Counted from the first letter of the stretch, positions 1 through 8,350 are shown. The stretch: DNA of 26,914 nucleotides from CAYUNA01 sp047629355 (GCA_047629355.1 JBLHWU010000071.1:1-26914), one strand, 5' to 3'. The notes: generated by a model not told the origin, from the letters alone. Program-made: numbers and translations.

Positions 1-139
1 CGCTAAAATTTTCAATGCTTTGAAAAAAATCATCAAATTCTTGATAATCACCATTAGAAGGTTTTTGCTTATCACTAACATTACAAGAGTAGGCTATTGT
101 GATGATTAGCGAGAAGAATAGGAGTTTGTGAAAATTCAT
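1..139 (-). CDS. Lipoprotein, N-terminal part only (runs off the window start)
   Basis: Reading the minus strand from an ATG at 139 gives 46 open codons beginning MNFHKLLFFSLIITIAYSC, then a polar acidic stretch, with no stop before the window edge. The start is a short charged residue pair, a hydrophobic core and a Cys at residue 19, which is a type II signal peptide with a loose lipobox (AYSC). The mature protein would be anchored to a membrane by its N-terminal Cys. The function is unknown. It lies downstream of the broken SprB-repeat gene on the same strand. The odd C-terminal segment of that gene (about 279-600) could come from a relative of this lipoprotein, but too little is visible to test that. 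Confidence 0.55.
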   Translation of the reverse strand, partial: MNFHKLLFFSLIITIAYSCNVSDKQKPSNGDYQEFDDFFQSIENFS

Positions 140-207
140 AAATTGATTAAAGCATATGTATGGTAAATTGTTCATTATTTCGTTTTGTTTAATTATTGCT
201 AAGGTTT

Positions 208-251
208 GCATCTACATAGCAGCCCCGCATAGGGGCGGTTGATGTAGATGC
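208..251. repeat. Stem-loop between the partial lipoprotein and the SprB-repeat pseudogene
   Basis: A 10-bp arm GCATCTACAT at 208-217 pairs perfectly with ATGTAGATGC at 242-251, and an inner GCCCC (222-226) pairs with GGGGC (232-236). Neither strand has a clear T tract after the stem, so it is either a weak terminator or a small palindromic repeat. It sits just downstream of the stop of the minus-strand gene that ends at 279. Confidence 0.55.
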
Positions 252-278
252 TTGGTTCTCGGTCGTTTTTCTTCGTTT

Positions 279-1612
279 TTAATCTTTTCTTTTACCAGCA
301 TTAAGCGCATAAAATATTCCACCTATTGGTTTTCCTTTCTTGGAAAATAGGAACATTAGAGTTCCACATTTTTCATCAGGATTATAAAGACTTTCCAAAG
401 ACATGCAATTTTCTGTTCGTATATAATAGTTAAGTGTAACGTCGCCATTTCGGTGACTAACCCCTCTTTTATGAGGTACCCCAAATAAATCTATTATAGC
501 TTCTTCTGGTAATACCTCAAGCCAGCAAATTCCATTTTTTTGGTATTCTGCTGTATATTCCACGCCTTTTAAAGTAAGACGGGTTTGGTCGGTAAAAGTA
601 ATAACAATCCTGGCATCGATTGTTCCATTGTTACAATAATTGACGACATAATAACCGTCAAAATAGCGGCGAATAAGCAGCGTCGCGATTTGAACTTCCA
701 TCACTGGGCAATCAATGAGTTTCTCGATAGAAAAATCAGCGGTAGCGATGTCGTTCACAATGACCGTGACGTTTTCGGAAGCAACACAAGGTAACCATAA
801 AATTGGGTCATAAGCAATTACGGAAACTTCGTAATCGCCTTCCAGCGCATTGATAACATACTCACCGTTGGCATCGATAAAGTCGAAAAAGGTTTGGTCA
901 CCGACAGCTTGAACAAGGTAGTCAAGGAAAGGGATTTCTCCCATATCAAAAGCACAATTGTCGTTATCGTCGATGGTGATTTTGCCTTGAATAGTACCGC
1001 ATTCGATGTCGATATTTTCAGTAACGGTAAAATTAACTGTGTTCGTACAGCCAGCCACATCCGTAATCGTTACGTCGTAAATCCCTGGAACGTCGACGGT
1101 TTGGGCGACACCATTAAAACCGTTTAATCATAGGTAAGTGAAGTTGGCAAGATTGCCATCGCAAGCAACGGTGAGTTCGACCATTGGGTTGACGCAATTG
1201 ACTCGTAGGCCGATTGCCCTCCCGAAACAGTAACAATCGCGATACCATCAGCTAAGCCACCACAACTTGAACCTGTTACAGTAATATCATCAATGACTGG
1301 CCCGTCGCTACTTTCAATCACCACTTGGATAACTTCCGAACAAGGTTCGCTATCGCTGACCGTCACATCATAAGTCCCACTAGCCATTCCTGTAATGACA
1401 TTGCTGTCAGAAACGATTCCACCAGACCATTCAAAAGTAAATGGCAGCGTACCTCCTGAAATAAAAAATTCGACGGAAACATCCGCATTTCCACAAGTGG
1501 CATCCGCTGGATTGGCATTGCTAATATTGAAATTACACTGCCCAAAACTCCTGTTTGGGAAGCCGAACAACAGCAAGAAGAACGCAATCATATAGAGGTA
1601 TCTATTTTTCAT
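279..1612 (-). pseudogene. SprB-repeat surface protein, broken and with a chimeric C-terminus
   Basis: The gene starts at 1612 with a Sec signal peptide (MKNRYLYMIAFFLLLFGF, then FGQ). Two SprB-type repeats follow, recognisable by SGGTLPFTFEWSGG, ASGTYDVTVSD and VTVSGGQSAY. That frame stops at 1124. The homologous reading continues in another frame (NPMVELTVACDGNLANFTYL), meets a TGA near 1133, then resumes as PGIYDVTITDVAGCTNTVNF and runs to 279. At least one frameshift and one nonsense change therefore separate the halves. A domain typical of large Saprospiraceae type IX-secreted proteins follows (CGTIQGKITIDDNDNCAFD to NNGTIDARIVITF). At about 600 the text switches to an unrelated-looking tail of about 107 residues, and no type IX C-terminal sorting domain is seen. 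This was probably a gliding or adhesion-type cell-surface protein and is now likely inactive. Assembly error remains possible. Confidence 0.7.
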
Positions 1613-1704
1613 GGTCTAAATTTTTTAAAAGGATGTTTAAAGATTTACCAAAGTTATTTTGACAGTACAAAAATGCAGCAAATCATTCATTAGCACAACT
1701 ACAA

Positions 1705-1744
1705 ATTTGTAGATTTGTAGATTTGTAGATTTGTAGATTTGTAG
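1705..1744. repeat. 8-bp tandem repeat (ATTTGTAG x5)
   Basis: Five exact head-to-tail copies of ATTTGTAG fill 1705-1744, in the spacer between the divergent SprB-repeat pseudogene and the interrupted helical gene. The array has no spacers, so it is a simple-sequence repeat prone to slippage. It could alter promoter spacing for either neighbour. Confidence 0.9.
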
Positions 1745-1765
1745 ATAATTCGTTTTAAAATAACA

Positions 1766-1781
1766 GCTAAAAAACAATTAA
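1766..1781. repeat. Copy 1 of the dispersed motif GCTAAAAAACAATT
   Basis: GCTAAAAAACAATTAA occurs here. The 14-bp core GCTAAAAAACAATT recurs in the same orientation at 8337-8350 and 8958-8971. All three copies are intergenic. The role is unknown. Confidence 0.6.
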
Positions 1782-1870
1782 ACACCTTATTTGACCAGTA
1801 AAAAGCATAATCTTACATTCCAAAGAGTAGAAAACTCATTTTCGTATAAATACCAAATAAGCTGTAAATT

Positions 1871-3265
1871 ATGCAGAAAAAACGCGCTTGGGAATTATTG
1901 GCTACCTTTTCTACGACTGAAGTTCGCCGCTTTCGCCGTTTTTTGGAGTCACCGTATTTTAACAAACGGATAGATTTAGTGCAATTATTCGATGCCCTTT
2001 TGCAATTCAGAATAAAAGAAATCGTACCGACATAATAGGAAATTTGGACAATAATTTTTCCAAAAAAAGACTTTAATAATCAAGAGATGCGTTTGCTATT
2101 AAGCTATTTTTCAAAAGTGCAAGAACAGTTTTTGGTTGTCGAAAAAATGATGGGCAATGATTTGGAACAACAGGCTTTACTCCTTTCTGCTTACCGCGAA
2201 AAAAATCTAAATCGTCATTTTCAAAAAGCGTTAAAGCGGTCAGAAAAAGAACTCAACAAACAAACCTTTCGACATCCCAAATATCATTTTTCTAATTTTA
2301 AATTGGAACAAGAAAAGCTACTTTTTCAAGCCAAAAGTGGTCGGACTCGTGCTTTGAATCTCCAAAATTTGGAAGACAATCTCGACCATGCTTTTTTGAG
2401 CATGAAATTGCGGCAAGCCTGTACTTCGCTATCGCATCAAGCCGTTTTTAATACGCAATATCACATTACGTTGATGGCTGAAATTTTGGAAAAAGTACGG
2501 CAACCGCATTTCATTAACATCCCGGCGATTACGGTTTATTACCATTGTTACTTGGCACTTTTTGAAGCGAATAATGAAGCGCATTTTCAAAATTTCAAAC
2601 AGGTCTTATTTGAAAACACGGGAAGATTTCCAAAGGAAGAAATGCGGAGTTTGTACTTGTTGGTTATCAATTTTTGCATCAAAAAAATCAATGCGAATCA
2701 GTATATTTATTTGCGCGAAGCTTTGGATTTGTATAAAAAAGGATTGGAAGAGGAGATTTTATTAGAAGACCAAAAGTTATCGCGGTTTTCGTACAATAAT
2801 ATGGTTGGAATTTCCTTGCGTTTGGGGGATTTTCACTGGGCTGCATGGTTTGTTGAAACCTATAAAAACAACTTGGATGCGTCGTATCGAGAAGTGACGT
2901 ATAGCCTGAGTTCTGCCCGATTAGAATTTGAACGAAAAAATTTTAACAGAGCTCTTTCTCACTTACAAAAATCGGATTACAATAACTTGATTAACAGCAT
3001 ACTAGCTAAAATTTTATTGTTAAAAATTTATTATGAAACGAAGGAAACAGACCTACTTTTTTCTCATTTAAAAACGATGCAAATGTTTATTCGAAGGAAT
3101 AAAAAAACAGGCTATCATTATGAAAACTGGGGCAATATTATTCGTTATACGCAGCGGTTGATGGAGTTGAATCTTTTTGATAAAAAAGCGGTAGAAGAAT
3201 TGCAAGAATTAATTCAAAAAGAAGCCATTTTAACAGAAAAAAGATGGCTTTTAGGTCAACTGTAG
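1871..3265 (+). pseudogene. Helical hypothetical protein interrupted by tandem stop codons
   Basis: ATG at 1871 opens a frame (MQKKRAWELLATF, then RRFRRFLESPYFN) that ends at two adjacent stops, TAA TAG, at 2033-2038. The same frame continues at once with EIWTIIFPKKDFNNQEMRLL and stays open to 3265. Together they make a protein of about 460 residues. The +1 frame just before the stops reads QNKRNRTDII, which fits the basic Asn/Arg-rich composition better than the local in-frame text, so a compensating pair of small indels is a likely cause. The downstream 392-codon part from ATG 2087 could still be translated. The protein is rich in long helices with TPR-like spacing, is probably cytoplasmic, and has no signal peptide or catalytic motif that I recognise. 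I believe it is a lineage-restricted Saprospiraceae family of unknown function. Confidence 0.6.
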
Positions 3266-3370
3266 AGTTATCAACATCGTTATTAACATTTTGTGGAAAA
3301 CGATACTAAAGCTTTGGGAAATTCTAACTTTAAAACGCTTTAATTTGCGTCTACAAATTCACTTTATTTT

Positions 3371-3832
3371 ATGAAAATACTAATGGTTTGCCTCGGCAAT
3401 ATCTGTCGTTCCCCACTTGCGGAAGGCATTATGAAAGAAAAAATTAAGGCAGCTGGACTTGATTGGAAAGTTGATTCGGCAGGTACAGGAAGCTGGCATA
3501 TCGGGAAGTTGCCTGACCCGCGTAGTATTGAAGTTGCGGCAAAGCATGGTCTTGACTTAACGGACCAACGCGCCCAACAATTTAAGGCAAGTCATTTAAA
3601 TGAGTTCGATTTAATCTTCGCGATGGATAGTTCTAATTATCAAAACATCTTAAAATTAGCCACGAATACTGCACAGAAAGAAAAAGTACAATTGATAATG
3701 AATATGGCAGATGCCGGCAGAAATCAAGGTGTGCCTGACCCATATTGGGACGGTCATGGATTTGAGCAGGTGTATCAAATGTTGGATAGGGCGTGTGCAG
3801 GTGTCGTGGAGCAGTATGGAGAAAGCAATTAA
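3371..3832 (+). CDS. Low-molecular-weight protein-tyrosine phosphatase
   Basis: This 153-residue cytoplasmic phosphatase hydrolyses phosphotyrosine through a cysteinyl-phosphate intermediate. The N-terminal P-loop VCLGNICRSP carries the CX5R signature (nucleophile Cys7, Arg13). The general-acid motif DPYW lies at 123-126 (Asp123), with the usual SAGTGSWHIG segment at 36-45. Length and motif order match the family throughout. It stands alone on the plus strand, with about 105 bp to the upstream interrupted gene and a convergent DUF3078 gene downstream beyond a shared terminator. The physiological substrate cannot be told from sequence. No tyrosine kinase or polysaccharide-export genes are adjacent, so a link to capsule control is not supported here. 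Confidence 0.93.
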   Translation: MKILMVCLGNICRSPLAEGIMKEKIKAAGLDWKVDSAGTGSWHIGKLPDPRSIEVAAKHGLDLTDQRAQQFKASHLNEFDLIFAMDSSNYQNILKLATNTAQKEKVQLIMNMADAGRNQGVPDPYWDGHGFEQVYQMLDRACAGVVEQYGESN

Positions 3833-3878
3833 AAGACAGACTTTAAATTTTAGTCCCTATTTTACTTGCTTCCGAAAC

Positions 3879-3917
3879 AAAAAGCGGGCAACTCCATCAC
3901 AGAATTGCCCGCTTTTA
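3879..3917. terminator. Bidirectional intrinsic terminator between the phosphatase and DUF3078 genes
   Basis: GCGGGCAA (3884-3891) pairs perfectly with TTGCCCGC (3905-3912) around a 13-nt loop. An A run lies on the left and TTTT on the right, so the hairpin works in both directions. It lies between two convergent genes. Confidence 0.88.
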
Positions 3918-3938
3918 TATTTTCAAAATCTGATTTTC

Positions 3939-4892
3939 TTAGAATGCGTAAGTCAGACCCAACAACCAATAAGATTGTAAAGGATTGTCAAAATCAGTAT
4001 CAAAGTCAGCAGTTGCAGTACCGCCGTCAATTTCCTGTGCTTTACGAACAACACCCAATGCCTCTTGCTTGTTTTGACGCAAACCTAAGTCAAATCCAAC
4101 ACCTAAACCTTTCCAAACAGTCATAGAGAAACCGTTTACCCAAGTCCAACTGGATAAATTACTTGCATCTTCGTAGCTCAAGAAAGCAGACAAGCTAGAT
4201 TTCCATGCGATACCTATTGGCAAAGCTTTGCTGTAATCTACAAGAACTTTTGCACCCAAAGAAGATTGGAAAGCAACGTCATCATCAGAGAATACGAAGT
4301 TGTAGTTCAACGGGTGAAAAACAACGACTAAGTCAGCCATTGGTCTCCAAGTTCCACCAACACCCAGATCTAAATAACCTGGGTTGTTAAAGTTGCTAAT
4401 AGTTGAACGAAACTCGCCCAAGGCAGATATTGCAAATTTCTCCGTCAATTTATAACCATATAATGAAGATACCGTTAAGGCGTCCGCAGTGGTTTCAAAG
4501 TCAGCTTGTTCGTCTTCTGGCAAATCACTATCTGCTACTAACTTAGTTTTAGTATATACCACCCCCGCACTATTTCTCCAAAATATTTTTTTGCGGTCTA
4601 AATTAGCCGCTCCATTAGCTGCCAAACCGATTGTCGTGGTTTTTGCGTTAGCATTTGCTGCACCCAACCAGCTGTTGAATTGAGAAATGTTGAAACCAGC
4701 AGTTCCTAAAAAGCCGAATTTCCAACCTGGAAAAGTTTTTATTTTTGTTTCAATGGCGTTTAATTCACCTTGCAATGCAGCAATTGCAGCAGATTTTTCT
4801 GCTTTAGCAGCTTTTAATTCTTCGACAGTTTCCTGTGCTTGAACATTTAAAAACATTAAAAAAGTAAATGCTAAGAATAACAGTTTTTTCAT
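3939..4892 (-). CDS. DUF3078 family protein, probable outer-membrane barrel
   Basis: The 317-residue product starts with a Sec signal peptide (MKKLLFLAFTFLMFLNVQAQ). A short helical heptad-like segment follows (about 21-55, ETVEELKAAKAEKSAAIAAL), then a C-terminal region of alternating strands starting GWKFGFLGTAGFNISQFNSW and ending in LLGLTYAF. The terminal aromatic Phe and the amphipathic strand pattern suggest an outer-membrane beta barrel. The NISQFNSWLGAAN stretch and overall length match the DUF3078 family, which is widespread in Bacteroidota and of unknown function. The gene appears monocistronic. A terminator lies 22 bp past the stop, and a 175-bp spacer separates it from the MscS-type gene upstream. 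The added N-terminal coiled segment may contact peptidoglycan or a partner, which is inference. Confidence 0.85.
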   Translation of the reverse strand: MKKLLFLAFTFLMFLNVQAQETVEELKAAKAEKSAAIAALQGELNAIETKIKTFPGWKFGFLGTAGFNISQFNSWLGAANANAKTTTIGLAANGAANLDRKKIFWRNSAGVVYTKTKLVADSDLPEDEQADFETTADALTVSSLYGYKLTEKFAISALGEFRSTISNFNNPGYLDLGVGGTWRPMADLVVVFHPLNYNFVFSDDDVAFQSSLGAKVLVDYSKALPIGIAWKSSLSAFLSYEDASNLSSWTWVNGFSMTVWKGLGVGFDLGLRQNKQEALGVVRKAQEIDGGTATADFDTDFDNPLQSYWLLGLTYAF

Positions 4893-4967
4893 TATGTAAT
4901 GGTTTAATTAAAAAAATTAGGTTGTTTATAAAATCCTTTTTTAGACTTTCAAACATCAGATGGGTCA

Positions 4968-4989
4968 CATTTCTTCTGTTAAAGAAATG
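4968..4989. promoter_or_regulatory. Short hairpin in the leader of the DUF3078 gene
   Basis: CATTTCTT (4968-4975) pairs with AAGAAATG (4982-4989) across a 6-nt loop, about 75 bp upstream of the minus-strand start at 4892. It could be part of the 5' leader or the end of the MscS-gene transcript. No T tract follows on either strand. Confidence 0.35.
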
Positions 4990-5067
4990 GTAATTTTCAT
5001 ACTCCAATTAGAAAAAATTGAAGGTTCAAAAAATTAACTTTAATAGAATACAAGGAAGTGAAAAAAA

Positions 5068-5886
5068 TTAATTAGACAATATTTCTAAATTTTCGGAAGT
5101 CAATTTTTTCAAAGGAACAATGACTAATCGGTCTTCTGTTTGTATCGTTAAAGAAGAACTATCGACCATCATTACCTCTCCGGTAACACCTGACACACGA
5201 ATAACATCACCCACTTTTACTTTATTTTTTGTGTAAAATGAGGCTAAATAATTAGCCATCGTATCTTTCGATGCCAAGCCATAACCTATTGAAAATGCCC
5301 CAACTAAGCCAGCTACAAGAATGGTTAAATTAGTAGAGATCAAACTTGTTTGAATACTCGCTTGCTCCAAAGCCGTGATTGCCATTGTTAAAAATACTAA
5401 GTAAAAAACAAAGTTAGCAATAACTCTTCCCGATGGAATGCCCAAAGAATTGCAAGCTGCCATGGTTATCATTTTTAAAAAATCAGCCAATACTATACCA
5501 AGTATAAACAAAATAAATGCAGCAACGATATTTGGAATAAACGAAATTAAATCCGCCATCATTTTGGACACGACCGGCATCTGCAAAACCTCTGTTGCCA
5601 CCATCGCAAAAACTAATATGATGATGTAATAAACAAACCCAGGAATAATTCTACTTGGTACTAACTTAATATTAGCATTCCTTACAAAATCAATTTTATT
5701 GATTTTGTCGGCGGTTTTATCAACGCCCATTTTTTTCAATAAAGCAGACAATATTTTATACAAAATTTTACCAATTATCCAACCAATAAACAACACAGCA
5801 ATTGCCCCAATGAGACTTGGCAATGCACTTGCAAAATCTGAAATGACTTGAAATAAAATGTCTATAATTTCGAACTGCTTATCCAT
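5068..5886 (-). CDS. MscS-type mechanosensitive channel with conserved TM-helix repeats
   Basis: This 272-residue inner-membrane protein has five predicted membrane segments (about 22-46, 80-100, 113-140, 155-173, 184-208). Two copies of the PF05552-type helix motif are visible: PSLIGAIAVLFIGWIIGK (23-40) and PNIVAAFILFILGIVLAD (118-135). The last helix, AFSIGYGLASKDTMANYLAS, resembles the pore-lining TM3 of MscS, and residues 222-265 (KVKVGDVIRVSGVTGEV) match the MscS beta domain. The large C-terminal alpha/beta cage of classic MscS is missing, which is usual for this short subfamily. The expected role is release of osmolytes on membrane tension. The gene follows the 93-residue protein by 48 bp and an ECF sigma gene further upstream, so the three are likely co-regulated. 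Confidence 0.88.
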   Translation of the reverse strand: MDKQFEIIDILFQVISDFASALPSLIGAIAVLFIGWIIGKILYKILSALLKKMGVDKTADKINKIDFVRNANIKLVPSRIIPGFVYYIIILVFAMVATEVLQMPVVSKMMADLISFIPNIVAAFILFILGIVLADFLKMITMAACNSLGIPSGRVIANFVFYLVFLTMAITALEQASIQTSLISTNLTILVAGLVGAFSIGYGLASKDTMANYLASFYTKNKVKVGDVIRVSGVTGEVMMVDSSSLTIQTEDRLVIVPLKKLTSENLEILSN

Positions 5887-5934
5887 CGACTATTTGATTT
5901 TTCTTTTAGTTTTTCTCAACAATATTTAAGTAGC

Positions 5935-6216
5935 TTATTGCTTAGTGCCTGCATCACTAGGCGTGGCTTCGTCCTCATCCTTTTTGAACGTCCCCTTTTT
6001 CAGGTTTGGAACTTCAGGTCTTTCCAACGAATTGGCAGAACCACCTAGCAACTGGATAAACATATCTATTGCTCCAGGAAGAAATACCTCCATGGATTTA
6101 CCCATGATCGACATGATGCGAATATTGCTGAATATATATTCCTCAATTTCTGGTGGTGGAACATTCAAACGCTCCTGCTCCTCAGCCAACAATTTAAAAC
6201 TGTTTTTTTCAGCCAT
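5935..6216 (-). CDS. Small conserved hypothetical protein between sigma factor and channel
   Basis: The 93-residue product starts MAEKNSFKLLAEEQERLNVP. It has a hydrophilic N-terminus, one moderately hydrophobic helix (about 47-60, FLPGAIDMFIQLLGG), and a charged tail ending DEDEATPSDAGTKQ. There is no signal peptide, and the helix is too short and polar to be a convincing membrane anchor. I do not recognise the family. The reading frame sits 48 bp before the MscS-type gene on the same strand and is preceded by an ECF sigma gene, which suggests one transcription unit. It might be a sigma-controlled membrane-associated accessory protein of the channel, but only position supports that. Confidence 0.75.
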   Translation of the reverse strand: MAEKNSFKLLAEEQERLNVPPPEIEEYIFSNIRIMSIMGKSMEVFLPGAIDMFIQLLGGSANSLERPEVPNLKKGTFKKDEDEATPSDAGTKQ

Positions 6217-6378
6217 AGCTGTAGTTTTTAAAAGTCGGAAAAATTAGTTACGAGAATTAGGTAATGATAAATAACTACCGAACCTTTTGCAACAGTTACA
6301 TTAGATATTTATTTTTGTCTAATATTTAAACTTGGTTTATTGCTTTCCAATAATTTAATTGTATAAAAATTAACGCTT

Positions 6379-6454
6379 TAGCTTGCCGCGCTATTGAAGT
6401 AGCGGGCTACGATAATATTCATTATAATAGGGCAAGCTACTGTAAGTAGCTTGC
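6379..6454. repeat. Paired REP-like hairpins downstream of the sigma gene
   Basis: TAGCTTGCC at 6379-6387 is inverted as GGCAAGCTA at 6431-6439. A local stem GCAAGCTAC (6432-6440) / GTAGCTTGC (6446-6454) has a 5-nt loop, and a second small stem CGCTA (6389-6393) / TAGCG (6400-6404) lies inside. The structure ends 7 bp from the minus-strand sigma stop codon and fills most of the spacer before the 93-residue gene. It lacks a T tract, so a REP-like or processing element is more likely than an intrinsic terminator. Confidence 0.6.
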
Positions 6455-6460
6455 TTCTAA

Positions 6461-7054
6461 TTAATCATTATACAATGATTTATAGACTACTTGTGATTTA
6501 TGCTTCGCACGTTTAATTTTCATTTTAATTGCACTTTCCGTTTTGCCCAATGCTACTGCAATTTCCTTGATTTGCATCTCTTCTTGATATTTCATCAATA
6601 AAATCACCTTATCGCCAATTGGAATATTTTCTAATACATTTTTCAGTCGGCTTACTTCCATCGTCAATAGCGCCTCATCTGGTACATCGTCAATTATATC
6701 AGGGGCGTTTTCAATTTCATCAGAAAAAACACTGGTCATTTTTTTCTTCTTCCGAATCAAGTCGATACAAAAGTTATAAGTAATGGAATACACCCAAGTC
6801 GAAAACTTGGATTGTCCTCCAAATTTCGAAAGGTTCAAGAAAATTTTAATGAAAATTTCTTGCGTGGCATCCTTCGCCCAAGCCTCTTCTTTAAGCAAGG
6901 AAATAGACTTACTATACACCTTTACCGAATACCTTTTGTACAAAATATTGAAAAAAGATGGCTCTTGCGTTTTGAGATATTTTTGAATTACCTCAATATC
7001 CGTCATTTCTTTTGTTCCTGTCGTTCTCATAAAACTACTCGCAGTAGTCAACAT
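6461..7054 (-). CDS. ECF-type RNA polymerase sigma factor (upstream of the MscS-type channel)
   Basis: This 197-codon sigma-70 family protein has region 2 at about 35-105 (AKDATQEIFIKIFLNLSKFGG, FSTWVYSITYNFCIDLIRKKKK) and region 4 at about 130-190 (NIPIGDKVILLMKYQEEMQI, VALGKTESAIKMKIKRAK, a helix-turn-helix). Three in-frame ATGs lie at codons 1, 9 and 17. MTDIEVIQKYLKTQEPSFF at codon 17 looks most like the start of related factors, so the first 16 codons may be leader. A -7-like box lies upstream at 7143-7150. It would redirect RNA polymerase to envelope or stress promoters, probably including its own operon with the 93-residue protein and the channel. No classical anti-sigma gene is adjacent. 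Confidence 0.92.
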   Translation of the reverse strand: MLTTASSFMRTTGTKEMTDIEVIQKYLKTQEPSFFNILYKRYSVKVYSKSISLLKEEAWAKDATQEIFIKIFLNLSKFGGQSKFSTWVYSITYNFCIDLIRKKKKMTSVFSDEIENAPDIIDDVPDEALLTMEVSRLKNVLENIPIGDKVILLMKYQEEMQIKEIAVALGKTESAIKMKIKRAKHKSQVVYKSLYND

Positions 7055-7142
7055 TTTAATATTTTTAAAATATAAGAACTTAGGTTATAATCAATTACTC
7101 AATTATACCCAATTCTTGTGTTACTCTTGGCGAAAAGTCCCA

Positions 7143-7150
7143 CAAAAGTA
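7143..7150 (-). promoter_or_regulatory. Bacteroidota -7 box (TACTTTTG) for the sigma gene
   Basis: The minus strand reads TACTTTTG here, an exact match to the Bacteroidota -7 consensus TAnnTTTG. It lies about 90 bp upstream of the first possible start codon. No clear -33 TTG lies at the usual spacing, so the call rests on the -7 box alone. Confidence 0.45.
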
Positions 7151-7339
7151 ACACAAATTTTCGAATTGGGTAAATAATTTCATTGTTAAGACGATGAGTC
7201 CGTGGAAAGGCCACATTTATTTTATACTTTTTTTCTTTGGACAGTTTTTTTATGGAATTTTGATGATAATCGGTTTTACTATAATGAATAACGTGTTTTT
7301 TAGCAAAAAAAACACCGTTGGGAACTTATTTTAAAAGCC

Positions 7340-7377
7340 TTCGGTTTACAGTCTCGTGTGAGCGCATCACGACCGAA
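7340..7377. promoter_or_regulatory. Bulged stem-loop in the divergent spacer between two sigma genes
   Basis: TTCGG (7340-7344) and TCGTG (7354-7358) pair with the contiguous CACGACCGAA at 7368-7377, giving a two-part stem with a bulge. This is the only clear structure in the 550-bp spacer 7055-7606. The rest is AT-rich with no supported ORF. It could be a leader or operator, but nothing identifies a regulator. Confidence 0.35.
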
Positions 7378-7651
7378 TAACAAGTAACTACTGTGGTAAT
7401 TTTATAAACATCTTTTTTCGCCATTTTTCCTTTAAAATGTCATCAATAACGACGGCTATTCAAGAAAAATCATCGAAAAAATCTTGTCTAAAAATTTTAT
7501 CTAATTAATTACTACCTGTTATTTACTTCCAGTCACAATTTAACTGACAGTTAACTATGGCTGGAAACACTACGTTTTTTTAAAGAAGTAAATTAGAAAA
7601 TAAACGATGGATTTTTCGATTTTCTTCAAAAATGCTACCTTTATGTTACTT

Positions 7652-8233
7652 ATGACTACCAACGACAAGGATATTAAAAGGCAGGAAGTATTTGAAAATG
7701 AGTTTCTACCTCAGATAGATGCGCTTTACAATTTTGCGTATCATTTGACTTATAACGACGCGGATTCTGACGACCTCGTACAAGAGACTTACGTCAAAGC
7801 ACTTCGATTTATCGACAGCTATCATGCAGGCACGAATGCCAAAGCATGGTTGTTTAAGATTTTGAAAAATGCCTTTATCAATGATTACCGTAAGAAGAAA
7901 AAAGCACCGAATAAAGTGGATTACGATGAAATCGTCAATTTCCACAACAGCGACGATGCGACTCAAATGAGCGGTCACGCTGACTTGCGCCAAGAGATGT
8001 TTCAAGGCATGATGGGAGATGAAGTCACCTTGGCTTTGGATTCTTTGGCGGTTGATTTTCGGACAGTGATTTTGTTGTGTGATCTCGAAGGATTCTCTTA
8101 CGAGGAAATCGCGAAAATCATTGACAAGCCAATCGGAACCGTGCGTTCTAGATTGTTTCGGGCGCGAAATATGTTGAAAAACAAATTAGAAGCCTACGCA
8201 GCGACGATGGGCTACAAAGATAAACGGAACTAA
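7652..8233 (+). CDS. ECF-type sigma factor, SigH/RpoE-like, paired with a small anti-sigma candidate
   Basis: From ATG 7652 the product is 193 residues. An in-frame ATG at 7607 would add MDFSIFFKNATFMLL, which is hydrophobic and unlike the family. MTTNDKDIKRQEVFENEFL is the expected N-terminus, so I prefer the later start. Region 2 is clear (DALYNFAYHLTYNDADSDDL, then VQETYVKALRFI and AKAWLFKILKNAFINDYRKK). Region 4 follows near the C-terminus (FRTVILLCDLEGFSYEEIA, KPIGTVRSRLFRARNMLK). This subtype in Bacteroidota usually precedes a small anti-sigma gene, and a 79-residue candidate lies 425 bp downstream. A terminator-like hairpin starting 5 bp after the stop may uncouple the two. Confidence 0.93.
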   Translation: MTTNDKDIKRQEVFENEFLPQIDALYNFAYHLTYNDADSDDLVQETYVKALRFIDSYHAGTNAKAWLFKILKNAFINDYRKKKKAPNKVDYDEIVNFHNSDDATQMSGHADLRQEMFQGMMGDEVTLALDSLAVDFRTVILLCDLEGFSYEEIAKIIDKPIGTVRSRLFRARNMLKNKLEAYAATMGYKDKRN

Positions 8234-8237
8234 AAAT

Positions 8238-8303
8238 GCGCGTTGAACGTTATGTTTTTTGATGATAAAAAATCAGAAAATTGGCGATCAAGGCGCTTTT
8301 TTT
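8238..8303 (+). terminator. Terminator-like stem after the second ECF sigma gene
   Basis: GCGCGTTGAACG (8238-8249) pairs with CGATCAAGGCGC (8285-8296) at 10 of 12 positions, preceded by AAAAAT and followed by seven Ts. The 35-nt loop contains a smaller T-rich/A-rich hairpin. It starts 5 bp past the sigma stop, so it would limit read-through to the downstream anti-sigma candidate. Confidence 0.6.
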
Positions 8304-8336
8304 ATGGCTATATTGTCTAATTGATAAATTGCTTCG

Positions 8337-8350
8337 GCTAAAAAACAATT
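8337..8350. repeat. Copy 2 of the dispersed motif GCTAAAAAACAATT
   Basis: This is an exact 14-bp copy in the spacer between the sigma gene and its probable anti-sigma gene. The third copy lies just after that gene (8958-8971), so the small gene is bracketed by direct repeats. The remaining spacer 8304-8658 shows no supported gene. Confidence 0.6.

Noticed and set aside
1705..1744. Tandem octamers as a possible CRISPR array.
   Set aside because: The repeats are contiguous without spacers and too short. This is a simple-sequence repeat.
7190..7225. GATGAGTCCGTGG text resembling a hammerhead ribozyme core.
   Set aside because: The required CGAAA after stem II and a matching cleavage-site stem are absent, so the resemblance is limited to a few bases.
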